DNA of 5,452 nt from positions 1-5,452 of the forward strand of contig CAJGDH010000131.1 in NCBI GenBank assembly GCA_904502145.1, given 5' to 3'. Shown piece after piece: positions 1 through 4,864 of this stretch. The translations under genes were made by a program, and so were the position numbers. The notes below the pieces were generated by a model, which did not search any database, was not told the DNA's origin, and saw nothing but the letters and a program-made list of their open reading frames with translations. How positions within the stretch are numbered: the stretch's first letter is position 1; each line of letters starts with the position of its first letter. The stretch is from an uncultured Eubacterium sp. (GTDB taxonomy: Bacteria; Bacillota; Clostridia; Lachnospirales; Lachnospiraceae).

Positions 1-89
1 ACCGATGCCACAAGACAGGCCAGAAGCAATATCCAGTAATGGCTTTTGACCACCTTTTTCGCTCTGCTTTTTAATTCCTTTCTTTTCAT
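1..89 (-). CDS. 5' end of a membrane protein gene (partial, runs off left edge)
   Basis: Reading leftward from ATG at 89-87 there are 29 complete open codons before the window ends. The start is supported by a GGAG core (97-100, within GGAGAGG 94-100) 7 nt upstream. The N-terminus is strongly basic (M-K-R-K-E-L-K-S-R-A-K-K) and then enters a hydrophobic run after H-Y-W (W-I-L-L-L-A-C-L-V-A-S), which fits the first membrane segment of an inner-membrane protein with a cytoplasmic N-terminus. This basic 'ELKxRAKK..K..YW' opening resembles Firmicutes integral membrane families such as DUF975 or large YhgE/Pip-like and ABC-permease-like proteins, but 29 residues cannot decide between them. It lies 74 nt downstream of the metallohydrolase gene on the same strand, so co-transcription is possible. 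No clear terminator separates the two. Confidence 0.65.
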   Translation of the reverse strand, partial: MKRKELKSRAKKVVKSHYWILLLACLVAS

Positions 90-163
90 TTTTCCTCTCC
101 ATTATCAGTAAAGACTATTAATATAAATCATTTGCTGCTGTTTATTCCGGCAGGGACCGCCCT

Positions 164-1042
164 CTATGGGATCAGTCCCGCTTCACTTTCACGGATCACT
201 GTCTTTATGGCTCCTTCGGCATTGACCAGAAAAGCGAAGATGGGCTGGCCAACGGCACGGGACGCGTAGATATCCGTGTAGATCTTCAGGATCCGGTCCA
301 TCTCCAGGCCATTACGGTACATGGCCAGGATAATGTCCTTCGTCAGATGAAACTGCATCTCAGCCCGTTCAAGATAGGATGACGGATCCGTCATGGTACT
401 CATGTCGCGGTGTGACTGCAGGATCTGTTTCACCGGCAGGGATTTCAGTTTGCCGATGGATTCCACGGACTGTACATAGCTTGAAAGAAAAGTGGGCTCC
501 ACAGATAAACGATCGTCCACATTGGCGATCCCCGAGCTTTCCGAAGCAAACAGGATCTGATTGATCTCATCATAGAAAGATACTGAACATTTGGTATGGC
601 CAGGTGTTTCAATGACCCTGAACCTCACGTCCCCCAGATCGATCTTCATCCCTTCCGTCAGTTCCACATCGATCCTGTAGTCTTCCAGAGGATAGCCTGC
701 AGCTTCGTGCCCGGCCCCCACTTCCTCATAATTCTTCTTCGACATTTTCATCATAAACTGCCTGACCGACTCCTTGGACAGGATCCCGGCAGCATGGGGA
801 TGGGCACATACCTTCGCCTGCGGCCATGCGTGCCTGAGGGCGGGAAGCCCACCCACATGATCATAGTGGGAATGGGTCAGCAGGATATAATCAAGGGGTC
901 TGTCCTCCAGTTCCTTCCGCAGATCTTCCACCAACTGCAGGGAACAGTATTCCATCCCTGTATCGATCAAAGCTGTTTTTTCGCTTCCGATGAATAGAAC
1001 AGTATCTCCCTTATCATATCCATCAGGCTGTATGATTCTCAT
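164..1042 (-). CDS. MBL-fold metallohydrolase
   Basis: A 292-residue protein of the metallo-beta-lactamase superfamily, cytoplasmic (no signal peptide). The metal-binding motifs are in order: an early L-I-D-T-G strand/loop (25-29), the signature T-H-S-H-Y-D-H (56-62; ligands H57, H59, D61, H62), T-P-G-H-T (146-150; H149), and S-H-R-D (210-213; H211). At the usual bridging-aspartate position it has E168 (F-A-S-E-S-S-G), a conservative change. Between motifs is an inserted segment at about 87-125 (S-K-K-N-Y, G-A-G-H-E). Residues from about 225 to the end look helical and probably shape the substrate pocket. By family knowledge it is likely a two-metal (Zn or Fe) hydrolase of a thioester, phosphoester or lactone. 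The substrate cannot be named. The ATG start has a GGAGG (1052-1056) 9 nt upstream. It is divergent from the histidine phosphatase gene. Confidence 0.93.
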   Translation of the reverse strand: MRIIQPDGYDKGDTVLFIGSEKTALIDTGMEYCSLQLVEDLRKELEDRPLDYILLTHSHYDHVGGLPALRHAWPQAKVCAHPHAAGILSKESVRQFMMKMSKKNYEEVGAGHEAAGYPLEDYRIDVELTEGMKIDLGDVRFRVIETPGHTKCSVSFYDEINQILFASESSGIANVDDRLSVEPTFLSSYVQSVESIGKLKSLPVKQILQSHRDMSTMTDPSSYLERAEMQFHLTKDIILAMYRNGLEMDRILKIYTDIYASRAVGQPIFAFLVNAEGAIKTVIRESEAGLIP

Positions 1043-1126
1043 TTTCTACGACCTCCGTCGGTACCATGCCCTTCCACCGTCAGCTCCGGATGATGATAAA
1101 GCATGTTAAAATCCATAGATATTTGA

Positions 1127-1155
1127 ATTTTATCATTATATGGCAATAATGTCCA
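1127..1155 (-). promoter_or_regulatory. Sigma-A-type promoter for the metallohydrolase gene
   Basis: On the minus strand TGGACA (1155-1150, 5 of 6 matches to TTGACA) is followed after exactly 17 nt by TAAAAT (1132-1127, 5 of 6 matches to TATAAT). Transcription would start near 1120, giving a leader of about 78 nt before the ATG at 1042. A perfect TATAAT also occurs inside the spacer (1140-1135), but no -35 hexamer sits at a proper distance from it. The call rests on hexamer match and spacing only. Confidence 0.55.
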
Positions 1156-1236
1156 CAACCTGTCTGTCTTCCGCCCGGAACTTGCATCCCCCGGCCCTGT
1201 ATGCCTTAAAAATGTGATGATTCTTACCGGAAAATA

Positions 1237-1245
1237 TGGTATTCT
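1237..1245 (+). promoter_or_regulatory. Possible extended -10 promoter for the histidine phosphatase gene
   Basis: TGGTATTCT (1237-1245) fits an extended -10 element (TGn followed by TATTCT), 37 nt before the ATG at 1283. No convincing -35 hexamer lies 16-18 nt upstream (nearest TGATTC at 1218-1223), so recognition would depend on the TG extension. The call is weaker than the divergent promoter at 1127-1155. Confidence 0.35.
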
Positions 1246-1282
1246 CTAAAAAACAACAGACAGTCAAGGGAGACGGTATAAG

Positions 1283-1849
1283 ATGAAGATCTGGATCACC
1301 AGGCACGGACAGACAAATCTCAATAAAAGAAAACTGATGCAGGGACTCACGGATGAACCCCTGAATGAAACGGGCATAGAGCAGGCAAAAAAAGCGAGGG
1401 AAGAGATCGGTGATGTGGTCTTTGACGCGGTTTACTCAAGCCCCCTGGACCGGGCAGTCACCACTGCCGGCATCATAGGAAATGTGGACAAATCGGAAGT
1501 CATCATCGATCCCCGCCTGATCGAGGTGGATTTCGGAAAGTACGAGCAGCGCCATTACTGGCTTCTGGGTCCTTTCATGACCCTGTACTGGGCTCTTCCG
1601 GAAGTCTTTCCCCCGCCAAAAACAGTGGAATCCATCCCCTCCATGGTAAAGCGTACCAGCTCTTTCCTGAAAGAGCTGGAGCAGAAGGACTATGAAAATG
1701 TGCTGATCGCCTGCCACGGGGGCATCATCCGGGCCCTCTGCGGTTATCTGGAGGACAGGAAGAAGAAGATCGCCTGGCGTCCGAAGCCTCATAACTGTGA
1801 GATCAGGGTTTATGAAAGCATTGACGGAAATCACCGAAGGATAAGGTAA
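1283..1849 (+). CDS. Histidine phosphatase family protein (phosphoglycerate-mutase-like)
   Basis: A 188-residue cytoplasmic protein with the full histidine phosphatase (PGAM-like) active site. The N-terminal T-R-H-G-Q-T-N holds R7 and the phospho-accepting H8. R57 lies in S-S-P-L-D-R-A (52-58). E81 in L-I-E-V-D-F-G-K-Y-E is the probable general acid. H145 in A-C-H-G-G-I-I-R-A-L is the second catalytic histidine. Length is usual for the small bacterial members (GpmB, CobC and PhoE types). Residues 92-112 are aromatic- and proline-rich (W93, W103, F98, F109, then P-P-P) and probably form the lid over the substrate. Substrate is unknown: sugar phosphates, alpha-ribazole phosphate and broad-specificity activity all remain possible, and no cobalamin genes are nearby. 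The ATG is preceded by AAGGGAG (1266-1272) at 10 nt. The gene is monocistronic, with its own terminator directly after the TAA. Confidence 0.92.
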   Translation: MKIWITRHGQTNLNKRKLMQGLTDEPLNETGIEQAKKAREEIGDVVFDAVYSSPLDRAVTTAGIIGNVDKSEVIIDPRLIEVDFGKYEQRHYWLLGPFMTLYWALPEVFPPPKTVESIPSMVKRTSSFLKELEQKDYENVLIACHGGIIRALCGYLEDRKKKIAWRPKPHNCEIRVYESIDGNHRRIR

Positions 1850-1852
1850 ACC

Positions 1853-1897
1853 AAGAGCTGCCCGCGGCTAACAGCCTGCGGACAGCTCTTCTTTTTC
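1853..1897 (+). terminator. Rho-independent terminator of the histidine phosphatase gene
   Basis: An 8-bp outer stem AAGAGCTG (1853-1860) pairs with CAGCTCTT (1883-1890). After a single C-A mismatch it continues with CCGC (1862-1865) against GCGG (1878-1881) and a GGCT/AGCC top. The T-rich tract CTTTTTC (1891-1897) follows at once. It begins 4 nt after the stop codon. On the minus strand no T-run follows the stem, so it is a poor terminator for the nadE unit. Confidence 0.9.
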
Positions 1898-1943
1898 ATT
1901 TCTTCTGTTTTATATCTGTATTAATGCCTGAGCATCCAGGATC

Positions 1944-1989
1944 TTAATACCCGATCAACTCAGATTTTAACGACCGATCATCTCAGATC
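1944..1989. repeat. Two adjacent 23-bp imperfect direct repeats at the nadE stop codon
   Basis: Units 1944-1966 and 1967-1989 share 18 of 23 bases. The core CCGATCAnCTCAGAT (1951-1965 and 1974-1988) differs at one base. The right-hand copy contains the nadE stop (1983-1985) and its last codons; the left-hand copy is untranslated. No third good copy is visible on either side. Confidence 0.7.
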
Positions 1990-2759
1990 CTTACCGGGAT
2001 ATCCGGATCAAACATGGGATACATCTGCAGTTTGAAGAGGTTTCTCACATGCATACTGTCGATCCTGGCCTTTTTCTCCGGGTCATCGATCTCTCCCGTA
2101 CGGATATAATGATCCAGCATCTTGTAGGTAAAGCCCAGGTTATCTTCGTCTGTCTTCCCACTGTACAAGCCGTCGATCGGGACCTTCTCCACCAGTTCAT
2201 AGGGGAGACCGATGGCATGACCGATCTGCTTTACTTCCTGGACCGTCAGCTTGGCCAGGGGACTGAAATCTCCGGCTGCATCGCCGTATCTGGTGGAATA
2301 GCCCACCCAGTCCTCAGACAGGTTGCAGGTGTTTGCCACCCGGCCGTTCATGCTCTGCCCCACGGCATAAAGGGTTGCCATCCTGATCCTGGGAGGAAGG
2401 TTGGTCTTTGTCTGGGCAGTGAGATCGATCTCCATCCCTTTGCGGTCCCCATTGAGGATCGCGTTGGTCAGCCCGTCAACGGAATCTTTGATATTCACTT
2501 CGATATTTGCGATACCAAGATGGTCGACCAGCTTCCTGGAAGCGGATATATCCGCCTGTTCCCCACAGGGCATCAGGACACCGATCACCCGGTCTTTTCC
2601 AAGGGCTTCCACGCAGAGCCCGGCCACTACTGAGCTGTCTTTTCCGCCTGAGATCCCCACGATGGCGTTGCAGCCCGGTCCGTTCTTCTCGAAAAAGTCC
2701 CTGATCCAGGCGATGACTTCATCTTTTGTCTTCTGAACATCAAATGTGTATTCTTTCAT
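1983..2759 (-). CDS. nadE: NAD(+) synthase, ammonia-dependent type
   Basis: A 258-residue NAD synthetase catalysing the last step of NAD biosynthesis: deamido-NAD plus ATP plus ammonia gives NAD, AMP and pyrophosphate. The ATP pyrophosphatase P-loop S-G-G-K-D-S-S is at 37-43. An R-I-R-M segment (124-127) leads the helix lining the dimer interface and substrate site. Y-G-D-A-A-G-D-F-S-P-L-A-K-L (158-171) and S-G-K-T-D-E-D-N-L-G-F (200-210) are the conserved loops around the nicotinate-adenine and ATP sites. There is no N-terminal nitrilase-type glutaminase domain, so it should use free ammonia or an ammonia donor in trans. ATG start with AAGGG (2768-2772) at 8 nt. It lies 28 nt downstream of tcdA on the same strand and is probably co-transcribed from that gene's promoter. 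Some members use P-S-D-G in the loop where this has P-I-D-G (194-197). No clear terminator follows. Confidence 0.95.
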   Translation of the reverse strand: MKEYTFDVQKTKDEVIAWIRDFFEKNGPGCNAIVGISGGKDSSVVAGLCVEALGKDRVIGVLMPCGEQADISASRKLVDHLGIANIEVNIKDSVDGLTNAILNGDRKGMEIDLTAQTKTNLPPRIRMATLYAVGQSMNGRVANTCNLSEDWVGYSTRYGDAAGDFSPLAKLTVQEVKQIGHAIGLPYELVEKVPIDGLYSGKTDEDNLGFTYKMLDHYIRTGEIDDPEKKARIDSMHVRNLFKLQMYPMFDPDIPVRI

Positions 2760-2787
2760 ATCTTGTACCCTTAAACCCTTTCGTCGT

Positions 2788-3573
2788 TTATTCTGACTCC
2801 GGCTTACTCAATGCCAGATCCTTTATCACTTCTCCTGCCAGGATCATACCGGCCACCGAAGGAACAAATGCTACACTGCCGGGTGTACTTCTTCTTCCGG
2901 CTTTTTTGACTCCGTCTTCAGGAGCAGATCCCGAAGTCTCTCCCTTCTCATCCGTCACCGGGGCAGGCCGGAGAGGTTCTTCCTCGGAATAGACCACTTT
3001 CAGCCTGTCTACACCTCTTTTCTTAAGTTCTCTCCTCATTACCCTGGCCAGAGGGCAGATCTTTGTCTTATAAAGGTCAGCCACTCTGAAGGCAGAAGGA
3101 TCCAACTTGTTTCCCGCCCCCATACTGGAGATGATCGGAACACCGGCTTCCCGGGCTTTTAAGACCAGTCCGATCTTGGCGGTCACCATGTCCACCGCAT
3201 CCACAACGTAAGAGTATTCTTCAAAGGGAAAGCGGTCTGCCTGATCCGGAAGAAAGAGACACGGATATGTCCGCACCACCGTCTCAGGATTGATCTCCTT
3301 TATCCTGTCCTTCATCGCGTCAACCTTATACTGCCCTATGGTTTTTTCCGTGGCAATGATCTGCCGGTTGAGATTGGAGAGACAGACCCGGTCCGAATCG
3401 ATCAGATCGATTGCCCCGATGCCGCTTCTTGCCAGGGCCTCACAGACATAGCCGCCGACGCCTCCCACGCCGAAAACCGCCACCCTGGCTTCTGACAGAG
3501 CATCCATGCCGGCTCTGCCCAGCAACATTTCCGTCCTTGAGAACCGGTCTTCTTTTAAATACTGATCACTCAT
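2788..3573 (-). CDS. tcdA: tRNA threonylcarbamoyladenosine dehydratase (TcdA/CsdL family, E1-like)
   Basis: An E1/ThiF-superfamily enzyme that by family knowledge activates t6A at tRNA position 37 with ATP and cyclises it to ct6A. From the ATG at 3573 it has 261 residues. It opens with the family-typical R-F-S-R-T-E-M-L-L-G. The nucleotide-binding G-V-G-G-V-G is at 35-40, the acidic strand end L-I-D-S-D at 57-61, N-L-N-R-Q at 67-71, the conserved K83, S-M-G-A-G-N-K at 150-156, and F-V-P-S-V-A-G-M-I-L-A-G-E-V-I near the C-terminus. Residues about 198-230 form a charged low-complexity spacer between E-E-E-P and P-G-S. A GTG at 3585 is also in frame, but the only good SD (AGGAG, 3585-3589) would overlap it. 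That SD lies 11 nt before the ATG, so I chose the ATG. It is first gene of a tcdA-nadE unit. Confidence 0.93.
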   Translation of the reverse strand: MSDQYLKEDRFSRTEMLLGRAGMDALSEARVAVFGVGGVGGYVCEALARSGIGAIDLIDSDRVCLSNLNRQIIATEKTIGQYKVDAMKDRIKEINPETVVRTYPCLFLPDQADRFPFEEYSYVVDAVDMVTAKIGLVLKAREAGVPIISSMGAGNKLDPSAFRVADLYKTKICPLARVMRRELKKRGVDRLKVVYSEEEPLRPAPVTDEKGETSGSAPEDGVKKAGRRSTPGSVAFVPSVAGMILAGEVIKDLALSKPESE

Positions 3574-3590
3574 ATTTCGGTTCACTCCTC

Positions 3591-3623
3591 TCAGAAAAAG
3601 AATACAACATGGCTGTCACCCAT
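3591..3623 (-). CDS. Possible 10-codon leader ORF upstream of tcdA
   Basis: On the minus strand AAAGGAGG (3633-3640) is followed after 9 nt by ATG (3623-3621) and ten codons, M-G-D-S-H-V-V-F-F-F, then TGA (3593-3591). The stop lies 17 nt before the tcdA ATG. The SD match and spacing are better than those of tcdA itself. Its first half overlaps a hairpin (ACATGG 3607-3612 with CCATGT 3620-3625). It could be a translational leader or a chance ORF; ten codons give no family evidence. Confidence 0.25.
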   Translation of the reverse strand: MGDSHVVFFF

Positions 3624-3691
3624 GTCAACATCCCTCCTTTGGTGCAGTCCCATGATCCGGGGGAAACAATCCCATTGATAAAAAAATTTGT

Positions 3692-3720
3692 ATTTTATTG
3701 TGGATAAATCCATATGTTTA
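3692..3720 (-). promoter_or_regulatory. Candidate promoter of the tcdA-nadE unit
   Basis: On the minus strand TAAACA (3720-3715, 4 of 6 to TTGACA), a 17-nt spacer, then TAAAAT (3697-3692, 5 of 6 to TATAAT). The transcript would begin near 3685 and carry about 110 nt of leader, including the strong AAAGGAGG site at 3633-3640. It overlaps the rightward promoter, so the two could exclude each other. Confidence 0.45.
3699..3707 (-). promoter_or_regulatory. Perfect DnaA-box 9-mer in the divergent promoter region
   Basis: The minus strand reads TTATCCACA (3707-3699), identical to the canonical bacterial DnaA box. A second site with one mismatch to TTATTCACA lies at 3760-3768 on the plus strand (TTCTTCACA). 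A 12-bp dyad TGGATAAATCCA (3701-3712) overlaps the first site. Sequence match only; a single 9-mer can arise by chance. Confidence 0.35.
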
Positions 3721-3729
3721 TGATATATT
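3701..3729 (+). promoter_or_regulatory. Candidate extended -10 promoter of the C39-like gene
   Basis: TGGATA (3701-3706, 4 of 6 to TTGACA), 17 nt, then TATATT (3724-3729, 5 of 6 to TATAAT), preceded by TG one base upstream (3721-3722), which makes an extended -10. Transcription would start near 3736, giving a leader of about 45 nt to the ATG at 3781. The -35 hexamer overlaps the DnaA-box match. Confidence 0.45.
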
Positions 3730-3738
3730 TAGGAGGTG

Positions 3739-3757
3739 TGTTAAAGAATTATTAACA
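3739..3757 (+). repeat. Inverted repeat TGTTAA / TTAACA in the C39-like gene's leader
   Basis: TGTTAA (3739-3744) and TTAACA (3752-3757) are perfect 6-bp arms around a 7-nt loop. It lies directly after the AGGAGGTG at 3731-3738 and would be at or near the 5' end of the mRNA if the promoter at 3701-3729 is right. It could be a weak mRNA hairpin or a protein-binding operator. Confidence 0.4.
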
Positions 3758-3780
3758 TTTTCTTCACACATTAGAAAAAC

Positions 3781-4713
3781 ATGGTGGTAGTTTTAATGTT
3801 CTGTCTGAAACAAGAAATAAAACAAAAGAAGACTTTGCTTGCCGGACTGATGGTCCTCTGTCTTGTCCTCGGCTGCCTGTCCCCTGTGGGAAAAGTAAAT
3901 GTCCGGGCTCAGGAAGACCCTCAGGTTTCGGAAGAGACCCCGTATAATCCATCCGGGGAGATGTCCGAAGAAGATCTTCAGGATGACCTTTACGACGAAG
4001 AAGATGAGGAAGACCCGGATCTTGAAACGGAAGAAAAGGAGGAGGAAGTACCGACGATCAAACCGGTAACTCCCGGAATTAAACCTCCTGTCAAACCTAT
4101 AGAGAAGAAAACAGAGAACACGGTCATTCTCAGGGATGAAGCAGCCCGCAATATCAGATATACACCCGGGACCATCTCCAAGGGTGAATTTGCCACCCCC
4201 ATCTGGAACCAGCATAAGATCTGGGGTAAACACTCTTCTGCTTCCAGACATGGCTGCGGGATCTGTGTAGCCGCTATGGCTCTCCGGTTAAACGGGGTCA
4301 AGGCAACCCCCAACACAGTATTGAAGCAGACCAGACGTTCCGTGAGACGCTGCCGGTCCCTGAAACCCAGGGAAGCAGTGAAGGTGATGAAAAAGAACCA
4401 CATAAAGACCAACCTGGTCAATACCAGATCCTTCAGCAGAAACCAATGTTCCATGATCATGAAAGCCGCCCTGAATGACGGTAAGATGATCATGGCCCTG
4501 GTCCACGGTTATCCTTTCTCCAACAATATCCACTGGGTGCTGGTCACCGGATATAATGGCAAGGGGAAAGTGGTGGTGGCCAACTCCGGCGACGGAAACC
4601 GGAATTTCTGCAAAAGAAAACACAAACAGTATCACCTTGTCACTTTGAAAAAGATCCGGAATAAGCTGGTCCGGCACAACAGAAATTACAGTGCCTTCAT
4701 CATTGTCGGGTAA
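3781..4713 (+). CDS. Exported C39-like cysteine peptidase homologue with acidic spacer
   Basis: A 310-residue secreted or surface-anchored protein. Residues 10-36 form a signal sequence: basic n-region (K10 to K17), then a hydrophobic core. Both a lipobox-like L-V-L-G-C (C32) and a signal peptidase I site (V-R-A before Q44) are visible. Residues 45-89 are an acidic low-complexity spacer with 24 D/E and one K. Residues 91-110 are proline- and lysine-rich. The C39_2-type papain-like fold follows: Q144 (I-W-N-Q-H, likely oxyanion Gln), catalytic C159 in H-G-C-G-I-C-V-A-A-M, H251 in I-H-W-V-L-V-T-G-Y, and N268 or D271 in V-A-N-S-G-D. All catalytic residues are present, so activity is plausible, but substrate is unknown. 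There is no ABC-transporter domain, so it is not a bacteriocin exporter. An in-frame TAG at 3772-3774 bars an earlier start. ATG 3796 (M6), with GGTGG at 8 nt, is an alternative start giving a more normal signal peptide. Confidence 0.85.
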   Translation: MVVVLMFCLKQEIKQKKTLLAGLMVLCLVLGCLSPVGKVNVRAQEDPQVSEETPYNPSGEMSEEDLQDDLYDEEDEEDPDLETEEKEEEVPTIKPVTPGIKPPVKPIEKKTENTVILRDEAARNIRYTPGTISKGEFATPIWNQHKIWGKHSSASRHGCGICVAAMALRLNGVKATPNTVLKQTRRSVRRCRSLKPREAVKVMKKNHIKTNLVNTRSFSRNQCSMIMKAALNDGKMIMALVHGYPFSNNIHWVLVTGYNGKGKVVVANSGDGNRNFCKRKHKQYHLVTLKKIRNKLVRHNRNYSAFIIVG

Positions 4714-4729
4714 TTGAATACAGACAGAT

Positions 4730-4780
4730 AAGACCATCCGTCTTCTTCCCGGACCGGGAACAGATCAGATGGTCTTTTTT
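4730..4780 (+). terminator. Rho-independent terminator of the C39-like gene
   Basis: AAGACCATC (4730-4738) pairs with GATGGTCTT (4768-4776). Inside it, TCT/AGA and the nearly perfect palindrome TTCCCGG-A-CCGGGAA (4746-4760) extend the stem. Six T residues (4775-4780) follow. It starts 16 nt after the TAA stop (4711-4713). On the minus strand only short T-runs follow the stem, so it probably serves the plus strand mainly. The rest of the gap to 4864 is AT-rich with no other hairpin that I can see. Confidence 0.92.
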
Positions 4781-4864
4781 ATGTTCTTTTAGGTTTCTCT
4801 TTTTAAGTTTCCTTTTTCAGTCAAGTATATATCAACTATTCATCTTTCTCCATGGATCAGTCTG

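Noticed and set aside
153..179. Hairpin GGGAC/GTCCC at the end of the metallohydrolase gene as a terminator
   Set aside because: Only a 5-bp stem with a 17-nt loop and no T-run on the minus strand.
596..997. 133-codon open frame on the plus strand
   Set aside because: Antisense shadow of the metallohydrolase gene, whose metal-binding motifs are complete on the other strand.
1023..1067. 14-codon upstream ORF overlapping the metallohydrolase start
   Set aside because: Its ATG (1067-1065) has the AAGGG only 1 nt away, too close to initiate, and the peptide shows nothing distinctive.
1135..1140. Perfect TATAAT (minus strand) as the main -10 of the metallohydrolase gene
   Set aside because: No -35-like hexamer lies 16-18 nt upstream of it, while TGGACA is correctly spaced from the nearby TAAAAT.
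1927..1940. CCTG/CAGG hairpin as a nadE terminator
   Set aside because: A 4-bp stem without a following T-run on the minus strand is too weak to call.
1944..1989. CRISPR array
   Set aside because: Two directly abutting imperfect copies with no spacers; no cas genes in the window.
2049..2633. 194-codon open frame on the plus strand
   Set aside because: Antisense to nadE, with no recognisable motifs, while the minus strand encodes all NAD synthase motifs.
3739..3757. Rex-like operator (TTGTTAA-N4-TTAACAA)
   Set aside because: The arms TGTTAA/TTAACA fit, but the spacer is 7 nt instead of 4 and the outer bases do not match, so I list it only as an inverted repeat.
3990..4493. 167-codon open frame on the minus strand, with a serine run
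   Set aside because: The serine-rich end is the antisense of the acidic Glu/Asp codons of the C39-like gene; no SD or family motif.
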